Positions 48,301-55,635 of a stretch of 64,000 bases of DNA are shown piece by piece. Positions within the stretch are counted from its first letter, which is position 1. Each line of letters starts with the position of its first letter. The position numbers and the translations under genes were made by a program. Below the pieces are notes generated by a model that searched no databases, was not told the DNA's origin, and saw only the letters and a program-made list of their open reading frames with translations. Location of the stretch: the IMG/VR virus record IMGVR_UViG_3300042869_001157, positions 1-64,000 of that record. One strand, written 5' to 3'. Source of the DNA: a virus.

Positions 48301-49152
48301 GATGGGAATTGGGAACGTCCTTGGAATTTGGGGACGACAATTCCAAGAAACGCTTCCACTGGCAGACAATATGGCGGGTTTAATGTCATCCTTTTTTCTC
48401 TTGTCCAACAGAATCGTAAATACGAGTATCCTGTATGGGCCACATACAAGCAATGGGAAGCACTTGGCGCCCAAGTTCAAAGAGGCGAAAGGGGTTTGAC
48501 CGGAATTAAGTGGGTTTCTCGCGAACGCGACGTCAAACTCCCAGATGGCACCCCGACCAAGGATACGTTCTTGACCCCTAGTGCCTTCACGGTTTTTAAT
48601 ATTGCCCAAGTTACTGGGGCGAATCCAGATGATTTCCTCCCTCCAAGGCTTTCTCCAGAAGAAAGAATTCCTGCTCTAGAAGAAATCTTTGGACAAATTC
48701 TTCCCAATATTAAAACAATCAATGGAGATTCTGCATACTATAGTCCGGCTAGTGACTACATCAATATGCCCCCGTTCTCAGCCTTTAATGACCCAAGCGC
48801 ATACTATGCAACACTTTCTCACGAATTGATTCACTGGACAGGAAATAAAAAAAGAGCCGACCGCCCAAATATGAACCGATTTGGGACACCAGAATATGCT
48901 TTTGAAGAATTAGTAGCAGAAATAGGTTCTGCTTATCTAATGGCACTCCTTGGGATGGAAGCAACACCTCAAAAACAACACGCCCAATATTTGAAATCAT
49001 GGATCGAAATATTAAAAGATGACCCTACCGCAATTCAACGTGCCGCAAGCCAAGCACAAAAAGCAGTAGATTATCTTATTGCTCAATCACCAAAACTACA
49101 AGAATTATCGACGCCTATTAACATTTCACAAAATTTAGTGGAAGAAGCCTGA
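42307..49152 (+). CDS. Giant polyprotein with zincin, Zeta-like kinase, pentapeptide and ArdC domains
   Basis: A 2281-residue protein. Two N-terminal units share LGCxG...WMPC (about residues 20-40 and 140-165). A DGDNDG loop at 240 with RPSIP is followed by the first motif copy, GMRSV, at 268. A zincin helix HEMGH is at 461. Residues about 695-865 are a Zeta-toxin-like P-loop kinase: GGTTGSGKST, then HIDPDEIK. GMRSR-type motifs recur around 911-926, 1333 and 1716. Pentapeptide runs occupy about 1365-1502 and 1577-1697. The C-terminal 300 residues (from about 1978) are a complete ArdC antirestriction protein: an N-terminal ssDNA-binding part (WNLGTTIPRNASTGRQYGG) and a zincin with HELIH at 2172 and a downstream FEELVAEIGSAYL. 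GAAGGA precedes the ATG. Confidence 0.93.
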   Translation: MKSTSSSTYKKMRALREAQKLGCSGAHQNSDGRWMPCSSHDKLTQVAPVIASASRDAISQNRGKRTLKGSNKIKKQWENLGQSGILNLGNVAGGGLVAGSPTGNFGGDAAGMSAKALPNIFGPRDQDVDVFTDIESARQRSRQLGCVGVSRRISKTGATVWMPCTNMSDYSSLAGTTSLGRRHQKERLERVINAAIEKKLKKNNKRNKKSLAGDINFKALGGGLGGNLNRPAFFDPNAWDGDNDGRVQDNTPFERPSIPGVNGLPVSGMRSVSKPRLNIDEAQRESIESGDTAFDELVLSKKAKKYARKYLKLFESTFEPIDEKYRYMDDDEIIDLIRSSMPASAEELKQLVRTNPFTKNKARTAWSRLMQANPDFEATAKMRDAFIKQIKDNPGVLEMVRRYGVPPIVATEYVPALAWYGNNTEGWGESGGGWAHLGVIAMNYTWVEFDHGMSIEDAVRHEMGHAWEAMAAVQNDKARAHYALQFSELYEGLIQMSRNKEKASSYHDAKWGNESEHASAAKISEYATTARIEWLAETIAALTSSDPSKRAKVDATAKENISESFGIAPWEVEQIFTPIDGSGGFASRISSLPNKRDLDNPSLSDFLKKRYEIDEDSLSESMKWVEKNPEYLSDMSLSVQLSSSPGVQSQYRRSVVEGFRSYNSQGRQGSGGREMGQKILGRVNPEESNQDEPTLYFVGGTTGSGKSTLVARGVMDGVPNQSSAAHIDPDEIKTGLVGWNGGQGASAVHQASRVATDKIMDDAALQRMHMVVQGTGKRREHLTNMRRRGYKTSGHFVWIPDDLADQRVAERKRNGGANIPTYFGSQIARELRSGPDSVSRQITDGLYDEFFLYDNSGDVPKLVAKRLTDGSFEILNNQVFNSFFSPTGAKFVRDYWESNSPSNKKNLTRTGMSSRRGLSSMGDKVGMRSRRLGEWEDVTDYDKFGESSIALKNTYGEDSLRDLSEILESEQSSIKKAIAHWEKTGEWLGEDFNVSMPRTPNAKSGITKNHTAESLLKNQTKEQMKNNFDLYLNNIDAQLKHVRGRLKNIEEINNGAEPLHINFATLRDMPDFDALVKRGKEINNLRYGDENPLISDDYIYLTHTGHPELENGILDPNFSLDAGGGGIPGRGSMDTKRLNKVGRDMIVRKYETAEKDLTAWQEVVDHFSKTGEWRGAKLAKSLQLGAQKPTGRIFNDYSADDLDNKISSEYLLDQASNSIDFNKEVLQRLSKQYGPAKRNEEHLSYEFAGSGPNFGYSRRDTPSSKTYLVRVPRDEATTEAGPSTMGEFQVFGQLKPVASFEFPSNINDWDTNAAATAYFEKIALKNEGIATSGMRSRNQLGQSIEKDEIFGGSVFSGFTPRNPLTTRDLNNNNLRMAEMISIHVDPRIDFKNRNMDYANLTRAHLGGIDLTESSLFSSNLSNLNGSGVIFGKTNSKPADLRYSILSAAQMPNSQFEGVDLSGALMISTNFNKANLKNTNFENAVLWNSDFRGADLRGSNITVEQLMNSKFDSTTKLPEGMSLPIAENNGTNTQKPSTHKIPLGVIGNDDADLLRKNLVDGVLKIDGPLDAKKLELLRRNLSKSEISNTDLRRSTFNESTFFNSTMANVDLTGSSLFKSNFNKSTLNNIKFNHANLVGANFRNAIIGRNVSFKGANLTDANFADAKIQGKIDLSGADLTGAILDGVDLRDAIVDSQTKLDGAIGLDRNKTPKMVVRGLRSRNYSDMSTEDLINTPGNVLLSDANDALLEIGKMSNAKRPDANIDPLVSKIQIIYGHLNDVPGINEDFSIKNSELDNQISAVNNIIDQFGTFKFGDGQPIDVRKFIENKDKSGYVKAIKSSGQNVPLSIPINEWNKINSQLIARDMLNDRKELLSPTTKIVKSKLNSSVATEAMLSDYGIMSNINNLPDFSIAEPIRKKRPTPSIASGELGPNEMLIYNSNNRPTISKIPKSQRIEQSINRVNGMASRSKPTSETGRANRSEEIYKTVSDALIAALEESVDGNWERPWNLGTTIPRNASTGRQYGGFNVILFSLVQQNRKYEYPVWATYKQWEALGAQVQRGERGLTGIKWVSRERDVKLPDGTPTKDTFLTPSAFTVFNIAQVTGANPDDFLPPRLSPEERIPALEEIFGQILPNIKTINGDSAYYSPASDYINMPPFSAFNDPSAYYATLSHELIHWTGNKKRADRPNMNRFGTPEYAFEELVAEIGSAYLMALLGMEATPQKQHAQYLKSWIEILKDDPTAIQRAASQAQKAVDYLIAQSPKLQELSTPINISQNLVEEA
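46399..46810 (+). repeat. Degenerate pentapeptide repeat run
   Basis: Within the 2281-aa protein, units such as ANLTRAHLGGIDL, VDLSGALM and ADLRGSNI follow the A(D/N)LxX rule loosely. The run is less regular than that of the 2517-aa protein and may be a diverged relative of it. Confidence 0.8.
47035..47395 (+). repeat. Second pentapeptide repeat run
   Basis: Units such as TDLRRSTFNEST, ANLVGANFRNA and ADLTGAILDGVDLRDA make a second beta-helix-like run. About 75 residues of unrelated sequence separate it from the first run, and a GLRSR motif follows it at 47452. Confidence 0.82.
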
Positions 49153-49153
49153 C

Positions 49154-49357
49154 ATGCTGCAACGACCAAAAGGACCAAACGGTTCATTTACGGATGATCA
49201 AATTAGAAAAGCAAAAGCGTACGCCTTAGAAGTAAACGCCGCCGCATTTAACATGCCAGAAAAAAGCCAAACACTGTTAGAAAAGATCAAAAAAACGTTC
49301 CGACGCAACATTGTTAAACGCACGGAATCAGTAGAACCAGAAAATAGTCGTCATTAA
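49154..49357 (+). CDS. Small basic protein with PNGSFTDDQ motif
   Basis: A 67-residue protein one base after the ArdC-bearing gene. It begins MLQRPKGPNGSFTDDQIRK and has a helical, basic middle and a charged tail. The PxGxFTD pattern recurs in several other proteins of this window. It is the last gene before the capsid protein. Function unknown. Confidence 0.65.
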   Translation: MLQRPKGPNGSFTDDQIRKAKAYALEVNAAAFNMPEKSQTLLEKIKKTFRRNIVKRTESVEPENSRH

Positions 49358-49489
49358 ATAAAATACTGATAAAATTTGCTATTGTTGCACTAAAGTAGCA
49401 GCATAATAATGTAGTTTAGTAAGACAGGGCTGGGTGCTTACCTAAGCCAAGCAAACAACAACCCAACAACCCTCAACTAGGAGTAAAAA
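49358..49489 (+). promoter_or_regulatory. Leader of the major capsid gene, possible promoter
   Basis: A 132-nt non-coding leader. TTGTTG at about 49382 and AATAAT at about 49405 are spaced 17 nt and could be a late promoter. The A-rich stretch CAAACAACAACCCAACAACC and a Shine-Dalgarno TAGGAG follow, with the ATG at 49490. An unstructured leader and separate promoter would suit a highly expressed gene. The promoter is a weak match. Confidence 0.35.
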
Positions 49490-50797
49490 ATGTCACAAGA
49501 CACCGCTCGCCTGAACGAATTGCAGACCGCACTTCGTCAGAAGATGACCGACAATAAGGCCATCGCAGATTCATTCAAAATTGAAAACGGCACCGTCGTA
49601 GTTTCAGCCGCTCAAAAGTCAGCATTCGACGTCAACATGAAGGACATCAAGGAAATTAAAAGCCTTATCGATGGCCTTCAGGGTATGAGTGCTGCTGAAG
49701 AGTGGAACCGCTCGGGATACTCTTCCGTCGGTGGCTCGGCTGCTGCAGGTGCATCGTACAACGGTCGCACCTCATTCAAGTCAATCGGTGATGAGTTCAT
49801 CCAGTCCGCAGAATTCAAGTCACTCAACGGTGGCCGCAATGGCGCGAACATGACCTCACCATTCACAACCAATGCAGTTCTCACCGGTTCATACAACCAG
49901 AAGGACATGTACTCGGCCCTCCCGACCGGAACCCCCGGAACGTTTGGCGCTGTTCAGCGTGACCCTATCGTTGTTCCTCCGATGCGCACCAAGCGTGTTC
50001 GTGACTTGTTCCCGGTTCGTACCACAACCGCACAAGTTATTGAATACTTCCGTATGACTGGTTTCGCCAATAACGCTGCTGCAGTTGCACAGCGCAACAA
50101 CGACAACACCAACTTCGGTGTCAAGCCGCAGTCGTCATTCACCTTCGTAGGCGAGCAGGCTCCGGTCCGCACCATCGCTCACTGGGAAGCCGCACACCGC
50201 AACGTTCTTGCTGACGAACCGCAATTGCGTTCGATCATCGACAACGAATTGATGTACGGTCTTCGTTTGCAGGAAGATGCACAGATTCTTGCTGGTGACG
50301 GTACTGGTGAAAACCTTCAGGGTGTTTTGACTACTACCGGCATTCAGGAATACGACTGGTCATCAGGTGCCACCCTCCCCGTAGTCGACACCAAGGCTGA
50401 CGCGATTCGTCGTGCCGCAACCTTGTCGTTCCTCGCCTACTACGAGCCAACCGGCATCGTTATGCACCCGAACGACTGGGAAGACATCGAATTGACCAAG
50501 GATTCACAAGGTCAGTACCTCGTAGCGGTTTCGGTCGCTATGGGTGGCGAGCCCAAGTTGTGGCGTATCCCGATTGTCGAAACTCCAGCCATCGCCGAAG
50601 GTACCGCACTTGTCGGTGCATTCGGTACCGGCGCACAGTTGTACGACCGTGAGCAGGCCAGTATCCGTATCAGCGAACAGCACAGCGACTTCTTCGTCCG
50701 TAACGCCATTGTGGTGTTGGCCGAACAGCGTTTGGCTCTTGCTGTTAAGCGTCCGGAAGCATTCGTCAAGGTTAACTTCGACGCCAAGCCTGCCTGA
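49490..50797 (+). CDS. HK97-type major capsid protein
   Basis: A 435-residue protein. Residues 1-about 70 are a helical, charged scaffold-like delta domain. The rest is the HK97 fold family: PMRTKRVRDLFPVRTTTAQV, the EQAPVRTIAHWEAAHRNVLAD strand-helix region, and LQEDAQILAGDGTGENLQG in the P-domain/A-domain segment. It forms the head shell. No separate scaffold gene is seen, which agrees with a delta domain. A cleavage site after the delta domain is expected for this family but cannot be placed; no GMRSR motif exists in the protein. Codon use is more uniform and GC-richer than in the neighbours, as expected for high expression. A strong hairpin follows. Confidence 0.95.
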   Translation: MSQDTARLNELQTALRQKMTDNKAIADSFKIENGTVVVSAAQKSAFDVNMKDIKEIKSLIDGLQGMSAAEEWNRSGYSSVGGSAAAGASYNGRTSFKSIGDEFIQSAEFKSLNGGRNGANMTSPFTTNAVLTGSYNQKDMYSALPTGTPGTFGAVQRDPIVVPPMRTKRVRDLFPVRTTTAQVIEYFRMTGFANNAAAVAQRNNDNTNFGVKPQSSFTFVGEQAPVRTIAHWEAAHRNVLADEPQLRSIIDNELMYGLRLQEDAQILAGDGTGENLQGVLTTTGIQEYDWSSGATLPVVDTKADAIRRAATLSFLAYYEPTGIVMHPNDWEDIELTKDSQGQYLVAVSVAMGGEPKLWRIPIVETPAIAEGTALVGAFGTGAQLYDREQASIRISEQHSDFFVRNAIVVLAEQRLALAVKRPEAFVKVNFDAKPA

Positions 50798-50820
50798 TAA
50801 GCAAACAAAATAATTAGTGT

Positions 50821-50859
50821 GAAACCCCCCGGTTGGATGCGAATCCTCTGGGGGGTTTC
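50821..50859 (+). terminator. Hairpin terminator after the capsid gene
   Basis: GAAACCCCCC (50821-50830) and GGGGGGTTTC (50850-50859) form a perfect 10-bp stem with a 19-nt loop, followed by a weak T-rich tract. It lies 24 nt after the capsid stop codon. Confidence 0.85.
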
Positions 50860-50900
50860 TCATTTATAACTACAAAACTTGTGAGATAATAAGAAGTGTT

Positions 50901-51077
50901 ATGGGAAAGCAAAATCATTTTGATGATGAAGATGACTTCAATTGGGAAGACATTGAACGCATCACTAAAAATTTTAAAGGTTCTGCAGATGACATTGAAG
51001 ACATCATTTTCAATGAAGCACAACCGAAGAAAAAGAAAAAACAACAAATTTTTAAAACTAGATTTGATCAGGATTAA
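50901..51077 (+). CDS. Small acidic/basic bipartite protein
   Basis: A 58-residue frame, ATG at 50901 to TAA at 51077. The first 40 residues are acidic (HFDDEDDFNWEDIE), then KKKKK and a short tail. It lies 8 nt before the next gene, which also begins with a similar acidic NFHWDDINVKVDD start. Coding is supported by position and composition only. Function unknown. Confidence 0.55.
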   Translation: MGKQNHFDDEDDFNWEDIERITKNFKGSADDIEDIIFNEAQPKKKKKQQIFKTRFDQD

Positions 51078-51085
51078 GGTGCTTC

Positions 51086-53794
51086 ATGAGCAATTTTCAT
51101 TGGGATGATATCAACGTTAAGGTTGATGATTCTTGTCCTATTGCTACTAGCGATATTTCTGTCAATCTAAAGAACCGTCAGAAGGCAATTGATACTGCTG
51201 GTTATGGTCCGCTTAATCCAACGAAACCAAATAACGAATTTTGGGATGCTAAGGCAGAGCGTTGGAATGTTACTGCTGATGATGCACGTGATCAAAAGTG
51301 CGGTAACTGTGCTGCTTTTATTCAAACAAAGAGAATGCTTGATTGTATTGATAAAGGTTTAGGCAACGAGTCAGGCAATTCTGCTTGGGATGTTATTAAT
51401 GCTGGTGATCTTGGTTATTGTGAGGCTTTCGATTTTAAGTGTGCCTCATCTCGTACTTGTGATACTTGGATCGTTGGTGGTCCTATTACTGAAGAGAAGG
51501 AAAATAATATGGAAGAGAAATCTCTTGAAGATATGTATTCGGAACTCTTGGCTATTGAAGAGAAGTCTTTAGAGGATACTTATTTGGAACTTTTGGCTAT
51601 TGAAGAAAAGGCGGGCTTGATGGTTCCAGTTCGCCCTGACATTGAGGGCCTTAGACTTAGAAAACCCAAGTTTGAAAAAAGGCTTCGCCCCCGACCGCCA
51701 CTACCTGGGCCTGGTCCTGGTGGCATGGGTAGGGGTAGATATAAGGCTGAGGAAGAAGATGAGCCTGAAGAGGACATGCTTTATGATGAAGAGTATGTAG
51801 GCGACGATGAAGATGATAAAGCAATGATGAGGCCTATGGGTGGCGGTGGTGGTGCTGCTAATAATCCTGGTAGTCCTCGTGCTGCTGACGAACGTCAACG
51901 AGGTCGTCAGTTTATGAATTGGGCTAGTGGTCAATCGCCAAGTGGCAATAATGTTCATCCGACCTCTGTTGGCAATATGGATATCGGTGATTCTGGACGA
52001 AGAAACGTTGCTAATAGCAGAATGACTGATCTTATGAGAAATAGGTCTTGGACGAACCCAAGTCCGCGCCCTCGTGTTCGTCCTGAACGTGGTCCTGGAA
52101 ATCCCGGACCGGCGAAAAAACCGAATATTCAACCGGCCCCACTACCCTCACAAAACTACAAACCTAAAGATAAACCGAAGGATTGGGGTAGCGATAATAA
52201 CGCTCAACTAATTTCTGGTGGTATTCCACAGAAGTCGGCGTGGGATGAAGAAGCATATTATGAGTACGATTACGACTTCGATATGAAGAAGTTGCCGATT
52301 CAAGGTTCTTCACCTAAGCCATACAAGGCTTCTGGGCCTTCTGCTGATGCTCGTGCTGGTGCTTCTGTTGCTAAAGATCGTGCAGGTCTTGCTGCTGCGG
52401 GAAGATATTTTGGCGACCCGCAGAAAGGTAAAGAAAGAATAAGAAGTTTTGGCAATACCGCTATTGGGGCGGCTGGTTCAGCATCGGGTGCCCCTATGGG
52501 TGATAATAGGAATGGCACAATTCGTCCGAATCGCGGAGCAGGCAATCCTGGCAGACCCGCACCGCGACCTGTTCGTGGACCAGGGAAGGCCGCACCTACT
52601 TCTTTTGGTGATTACTTGCGTGGCAATGACCTTGGTCAGTCTAAGGGTCGTAGTGCTGCTGTGGGTCGTCGTGGTGCTAGTATTCGTCAGGCGGCATATG
52701 ATATTGCTGGTAGCGAAGGACCTAAGCGTGGGCCGTCTTCTGTTGATCGCCCTCAGCAACAAAAGCCAATGGCATTCAATCAGGCTGTCCCTCGTCAAGA
52801 TAAGCCCTCACAAGGTTCACTGGGTAAGTTTGGTAAGCCGAAGACGTGGAGTGGTTCGCCTGGTGCTGGCGGCCCTCGCCAAAGTGTTAATCCTAATATT
52901 CGATCATTCGCAGGCAAGTCGTATGATGAAGGCTACGAGTATGATGAGTACGACGAGTACTTGTACCAGAAGTCTTACGATCAAGGCTATGACGAGTACG
53001 ACGAGTACGACGAGTACATTGATTTCAAGGGCATGACTGATGAGCAGGCTGCTGGTTTGCGTGCAGCAGGCAACTACTTCAGTGGCCGCAATGTCGGCGG
53101 TAGTTCATTTGGCTCCGCTGATACTATGGCATCACGTGGAGCAGTGCGTCGATCAGCAGCACTTCAAAATTTTGGTAGCGAAGGACCGAAGCGTGGTGCA
53201 CCATCCAAGCCTAGACCCGCTATGAGGAATACCCCGAATAGAACGCGCCCGGGGAATGTTTCGCCTGGTGCTGGTGGTCCTCGCGGTCCTCGACCTGGTG
53301 CAAAACCAGCATCATCTGGCGGTGGCGGCGGCGGCTTCTATGGTGAAAGTCTTAGTTCTAGATGGGACAGATGGACCGGCAAGGGTTCTGATGAAGAAAT
53401 GTATTGGGATGACGAAGATGAGATGGCGATTCCTCCAGACACCGATGATAAGGCAGCAAATCCTGGAAGTTACGAACAAGCAGCAGGACGTGAAAGATTC
53501 CGACAGTTTGGTGATCACCTTAATGCTACGGATGTCGCTAAGGGCCCCCAGCGTGATGCAGAATCTGCAAAACGCAAAGCAGGTCTGAGTAAATACGTTG
53601 CAGGTTATAGTTCCGCAATGGGGACGGCTCAGACTTATGGTGGTAATAGAAGCGCCAGTAAACCACGGCCAATTCGTGGTCCAGGGAACACAGGGGCACC
53701 AAAACCACCAAGACCAATTCGTGGACCTGGTAATCCTGGACGTACGACCAACGCTCCCCGTCCTGGAACACCTAATCCTAGACGATATGTCTGA
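51086..53794 (+). CDS. Large disordered structural-region protein with Cys motif
   Basis: A 902-residue protein. Near the N-terminus (about residues 70-130) is a cysteine-rich unit: KCGNCAAF, LDCIDKG, GYCEAFDFKCASSRTCDTW; it may bind a metal or an Fe-S cluster. The remainder is low complexity: acidic stretches, a Tyr/Asp/Glu run (DEYDEYDEY) and Pro/Arg/Gly-rich tracts with recurrent RGPGNPG units. Several phrases repeat internally, for example GSEGPKRG and AAGxYF. AAGG precedes the ATG. Disordered proteins after the capsid gene are sometimes head decoration or linker proteins, but that is only a guess here. Confidence 0.85.
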   Translation: MSNFHWDDINVKVDDSCPIATSDISVNLKNRQKAIDTAGYGPLNPTKPNNEFWDAKAERWNVTADDARDQKCGNCAAFIQTKRMLDCIDKGLGNESGNSAWDVINAGDLGYCEAFDFKCASSRTCDTWIVGGPITEEKENNMEEKSLEDMYSELLAIEEKSLEDTYLELLAIEEKAGLMVPVRPDIEGLRLRKPKFEKRLRPRPPLPGPGPGGMGRGRYKAEEEDEPEEDMLYDEEYVGDDEDDKAMMRPMGGGGGAANNPGSPRAADERQRGRQFMNWASGQSPSGNNVHPTSVGNMDIGDSGRRNVANSRMTDLMRNRSWTNPSPRPRVRPERGPGNPGPAKKPNIQPAPLPSQNYKPKDKPKDWGSDNNAQLISGGIPQKSAWDEEAYYEYDYDFDMKKLPIQGSSPKPYKASGPSADARAGASVAKDRAGLAAAGRYFGDPQKGKERIRSFGNTAIGAAGSASGAPMGDNRNGTIRPNRGAGNPGRPAPRPVRGPGKAAPTSFGDYLRGNDLGQSKGRSAAVGRRGASIRQAAYDIAGSEGPKRGPSSVDRPQQQKPMAFNQAVPRQDKPSQGSLGKFGKPKTWSGSPGAGGPRQSVNPNIRSFAGKSYDEGYEYDEYDEYLYQKSYDQGYDEYDEYDEYIDFKGMTDEQAAGLRAAGNYFSGRNVGGSSFGSADTMASRGAVRRSAALQNFGSEGPKRGAPSKPRPAMRNTPNRTRPGNVSPGAGGPRGPRPGAKPASSGGGGGGFYGESLSSRWDRWTGKGSDEEMYWDDEDEMAIPPDTDDKAANPGSYEQAAGRERFRQFGDHLNATDVAKGPQRDAESAKRKAGLSKYVAGYSSAMGTAQTYGGNRSASKPRPIRGPGNTGAPKPPRPIRGPGNPGRTTNAPRPGTPNPRRYV

Positions 53795-55187
53795 TAACTA
53801 TCTTCATAATTGGGAAGTAAAAAAACTTCGTATCGCAGAATACGACGATCTTCCTGACGATTACATCATCGACGAAGATGGGAAAATGGTTGTTATGCCA
53901 ACTGAAGAGTTGTATGACGACGGGTCTGAAGACGATGAAGAAGATTCTTCTGATGAAGAGGAGAAGGCTGCTTTTTCTGGTTCGGCAGATACTCGTGAAC
54001 GTAGAGCAGTTTCTGATGAGTTTCGTCGTACCGGTAAGGGTCAGGGATACGACAAACTAACTACACCTAGCCAGGTTGCTGCTTATCGTTCGTCGTATGG
54101 TTTGGGTCCAGCGAAGCCGGGTAGTGGTTCAAATCCACCTCCTGGACCTGCGCCGATGCCGAATCAAACACTGCCAATCAATCCAAGACGCAGACCAGCC
54201 CCCATGCCAGTAAACCGAGGCAGACAAACAAACGATCCAGGATTCAGAAGGCCCGCGCCCAATCAAAATCGTAGACCTGCACCCATGCCGACATACCGAG
54301 CAAACGAAACAAACGATCAAGGATTCATGAAATCCGCACAACAACCATTACGTGACCCCGACGGCGGGTTAACCGCTGCTGGTCGTAAACATTTCAAGGA
54401 GACAGAAGGTGCGAATCTTAAACCCGGTGTTAAAGGTGCGGCAGATACGCCAACCAAAATGCGTCGCAAAGGTTCTTTCTTGGTTAGGTTCTTTACGAAT
54501 CCGCGTGGACCAATGGTTGATCCGAAAGGAAGACCGACTCGTCTCGCGTTATCAGCGCGAGCGTGGGGCGAACCCGTACCACGAAACTTGGAAGACGCAG
54601 CAAAACTTGCAGCAAAAGGACGTCGACTCCTAGATCGATATAGAAACAGCAAAGAAGAATCCAAAGGTCAGAAATCTTTTGAACAATTTGAATTATCTAT
54701 GAAGCAGTTAAAGAGACCTCGCAATTCTAATGATGGAATGATCGAACCTGGCAACATCGATGTATCAAAGCGCCGTGCCGTAAAACTCCCAGGTGGAGAT
54801 TATGGCACTGTTCGAAGCATGGGAATTACTGACAACGGAAAAGAAGTCCTCATTCCAACAATTGGTCCTCGTGGAGAAAATTGGAGCGGCCCCAAGGGTG
54901 AACAAAGTGCTCGGGATCACTATAAAAGAACTGGACAACATCTAGGTAAGTTCAATTCAATATCAGCGTCAAATGCGGCTGGGAAAAGACTTTCTAACAA
55001 TGAAGCAAACCGCATCAATAAACCGCGTAAGGCATACAACACAACCAGTGGAACAATGGATAGTCGTGAGCGAGCGAGTGCTGCAGAAGGACGAGACATA
55101 AATAGTAATCTTACCCGCCCTATTCGTGGTCCAGGGAACCCAGGAAGACCAAAAGCACCATCCATACGACCAAAGCCTAATAGATAA
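53787..55187 (+). CDS. Phage protein with DUF6321-like domain
   Basis: A 466-residue protein; the ATG at 53787 overlaps the upstream stop by 8 nt, and earlier in-frame starts lie inside the upstream gene. The N-terminus is acidic. Residues about 188-295 match a phage domain (DUF6321-like): GGLTAAGRKHFKETEGANL, RRKGSFLVRFF, RLALSARAWGEPVPR. Residues about 320-400 hold a second common phage unit: GKEVLIPTIG, YKRTGQHLGKFNS. The end carries RPIRGPGNPGRP, the tract motif of the preceding protein. Probably a virion-associated protein; no enzymatic role can be given. Confidence 0.82.
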   Translation: MSDNYLHNWEVKKLRIAEYDDLPDDYIIDEDGKMVVMPTEELYDDGSEDDEEDSSDEEEKAAFSGSADTRERRAVSDEFRRTGKGQGYDKLTTPSQVAAYRSSYGLGPAKPGSGSNPPPGPAPMPNQTLPINPRRRPAPMPVNRGRQTNDPGFRRPAPNQNRRPAPMPTYRANETNDQGFMKSAQQPLRDPDGGLTAAGRKHFKETEGANLKPGVKGAADTPTKMRRKGSFLVRFFTNPRGPMVDPKGRPTRLALSARAWGEPVPRNLEDAAKLAAKGRRLLDRYRNSKEESKGQKSFEQFELSMKQLKRPRNSNDGMIEPGNIDVSKRRAVKLPGGDYGTVRSMGITDNGKEVLIPTIGPRGENWSGPKGEQSARDHYKRTGQHLGKFNSISASNAAGKRLSNNEANRINKPRKAYNTTSGTMDSRERASAAEGRDINSNLTRPIRGPGNPGRPKAPSIRPKPNR

Positions 55188-55188
55188 C

Positions 55189-55593
55189 ATGATCAATCCA
55201 TACTGGTACACAGGAAAAGTTCTAGGAGTCGTAGATGGTGACACCGTTGACCTAATGGTCGACCTTGGTTTTAGTGTTCATCATAAGATTCGTGTTCGTC
55301 TCTATGGAATCAACACACCCGAATCACGCACTAAGGACGCAGCCGAAAAACAAATGGGTCTCAAAGCCAAAGAATTCACAAAAGATTGGCTACACAACCA
55401 CGAGACGGTTTTCATCAAAACCATCGTTGATAAGAACGAAAAGTACGGTCGTGTACTTGCCGAACTCTACTCATCGGGCGACATCGAATCACCAACAACC
55501 GCATGCCTCAACAAAGACATCGTTGGCGCAGGATATGCACGCGAATACTTCGGTGTTGGCGACAAGACATGGACTGAATTCAAAACCAAATAA
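55189..55593 (+). CDS. Micrococcal (staphylococcal) nuclease-like protein
   Basis: A 134-residue single-domain SNase homologue. VVDGDTVDLMVDLG, then RVRLYGINTPES and KYGRVLAELY carry the calcium and catalytic positions (Asp18, Arg37, Glu45 and the Arg of YGR); the position equal to staphylococcal Asp40 is Asn42, as in many family members. No signal peptide is seen, so the enzyme would act inside the cell. The ATG at 55189 follows the upstream stop directly. A role in host DNA breakdown or genome processing is possible. Confidence 0.92.
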   Translation: MINPYWYTGKVLGVVDGDTVDLMVDLGFSVHHKIRVRLYGINTPESRTKDAAEKQMGLKAKEFTKDWLHNHETVFIKTIVDKNEKYGRVLAELYSSGDIESPTTACLNKDIVGAGYAREYFGVGDKTWTEFKTK

Positions 55594-55635
55594 AAGTTTG
55601 AGTTAAACAAAACTTACTTACTGAAGGAAAATAAA

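Noticed and set aside
49490-50797. GMRSR as the general prohead protease site, also used in the capsid protein
   Set aside because: The capsid protein has no GMRSR-type motif near the end of its delta domain. If the protease cuts it, the site differs; this also weakens the cleavage idea for the polyproteins.
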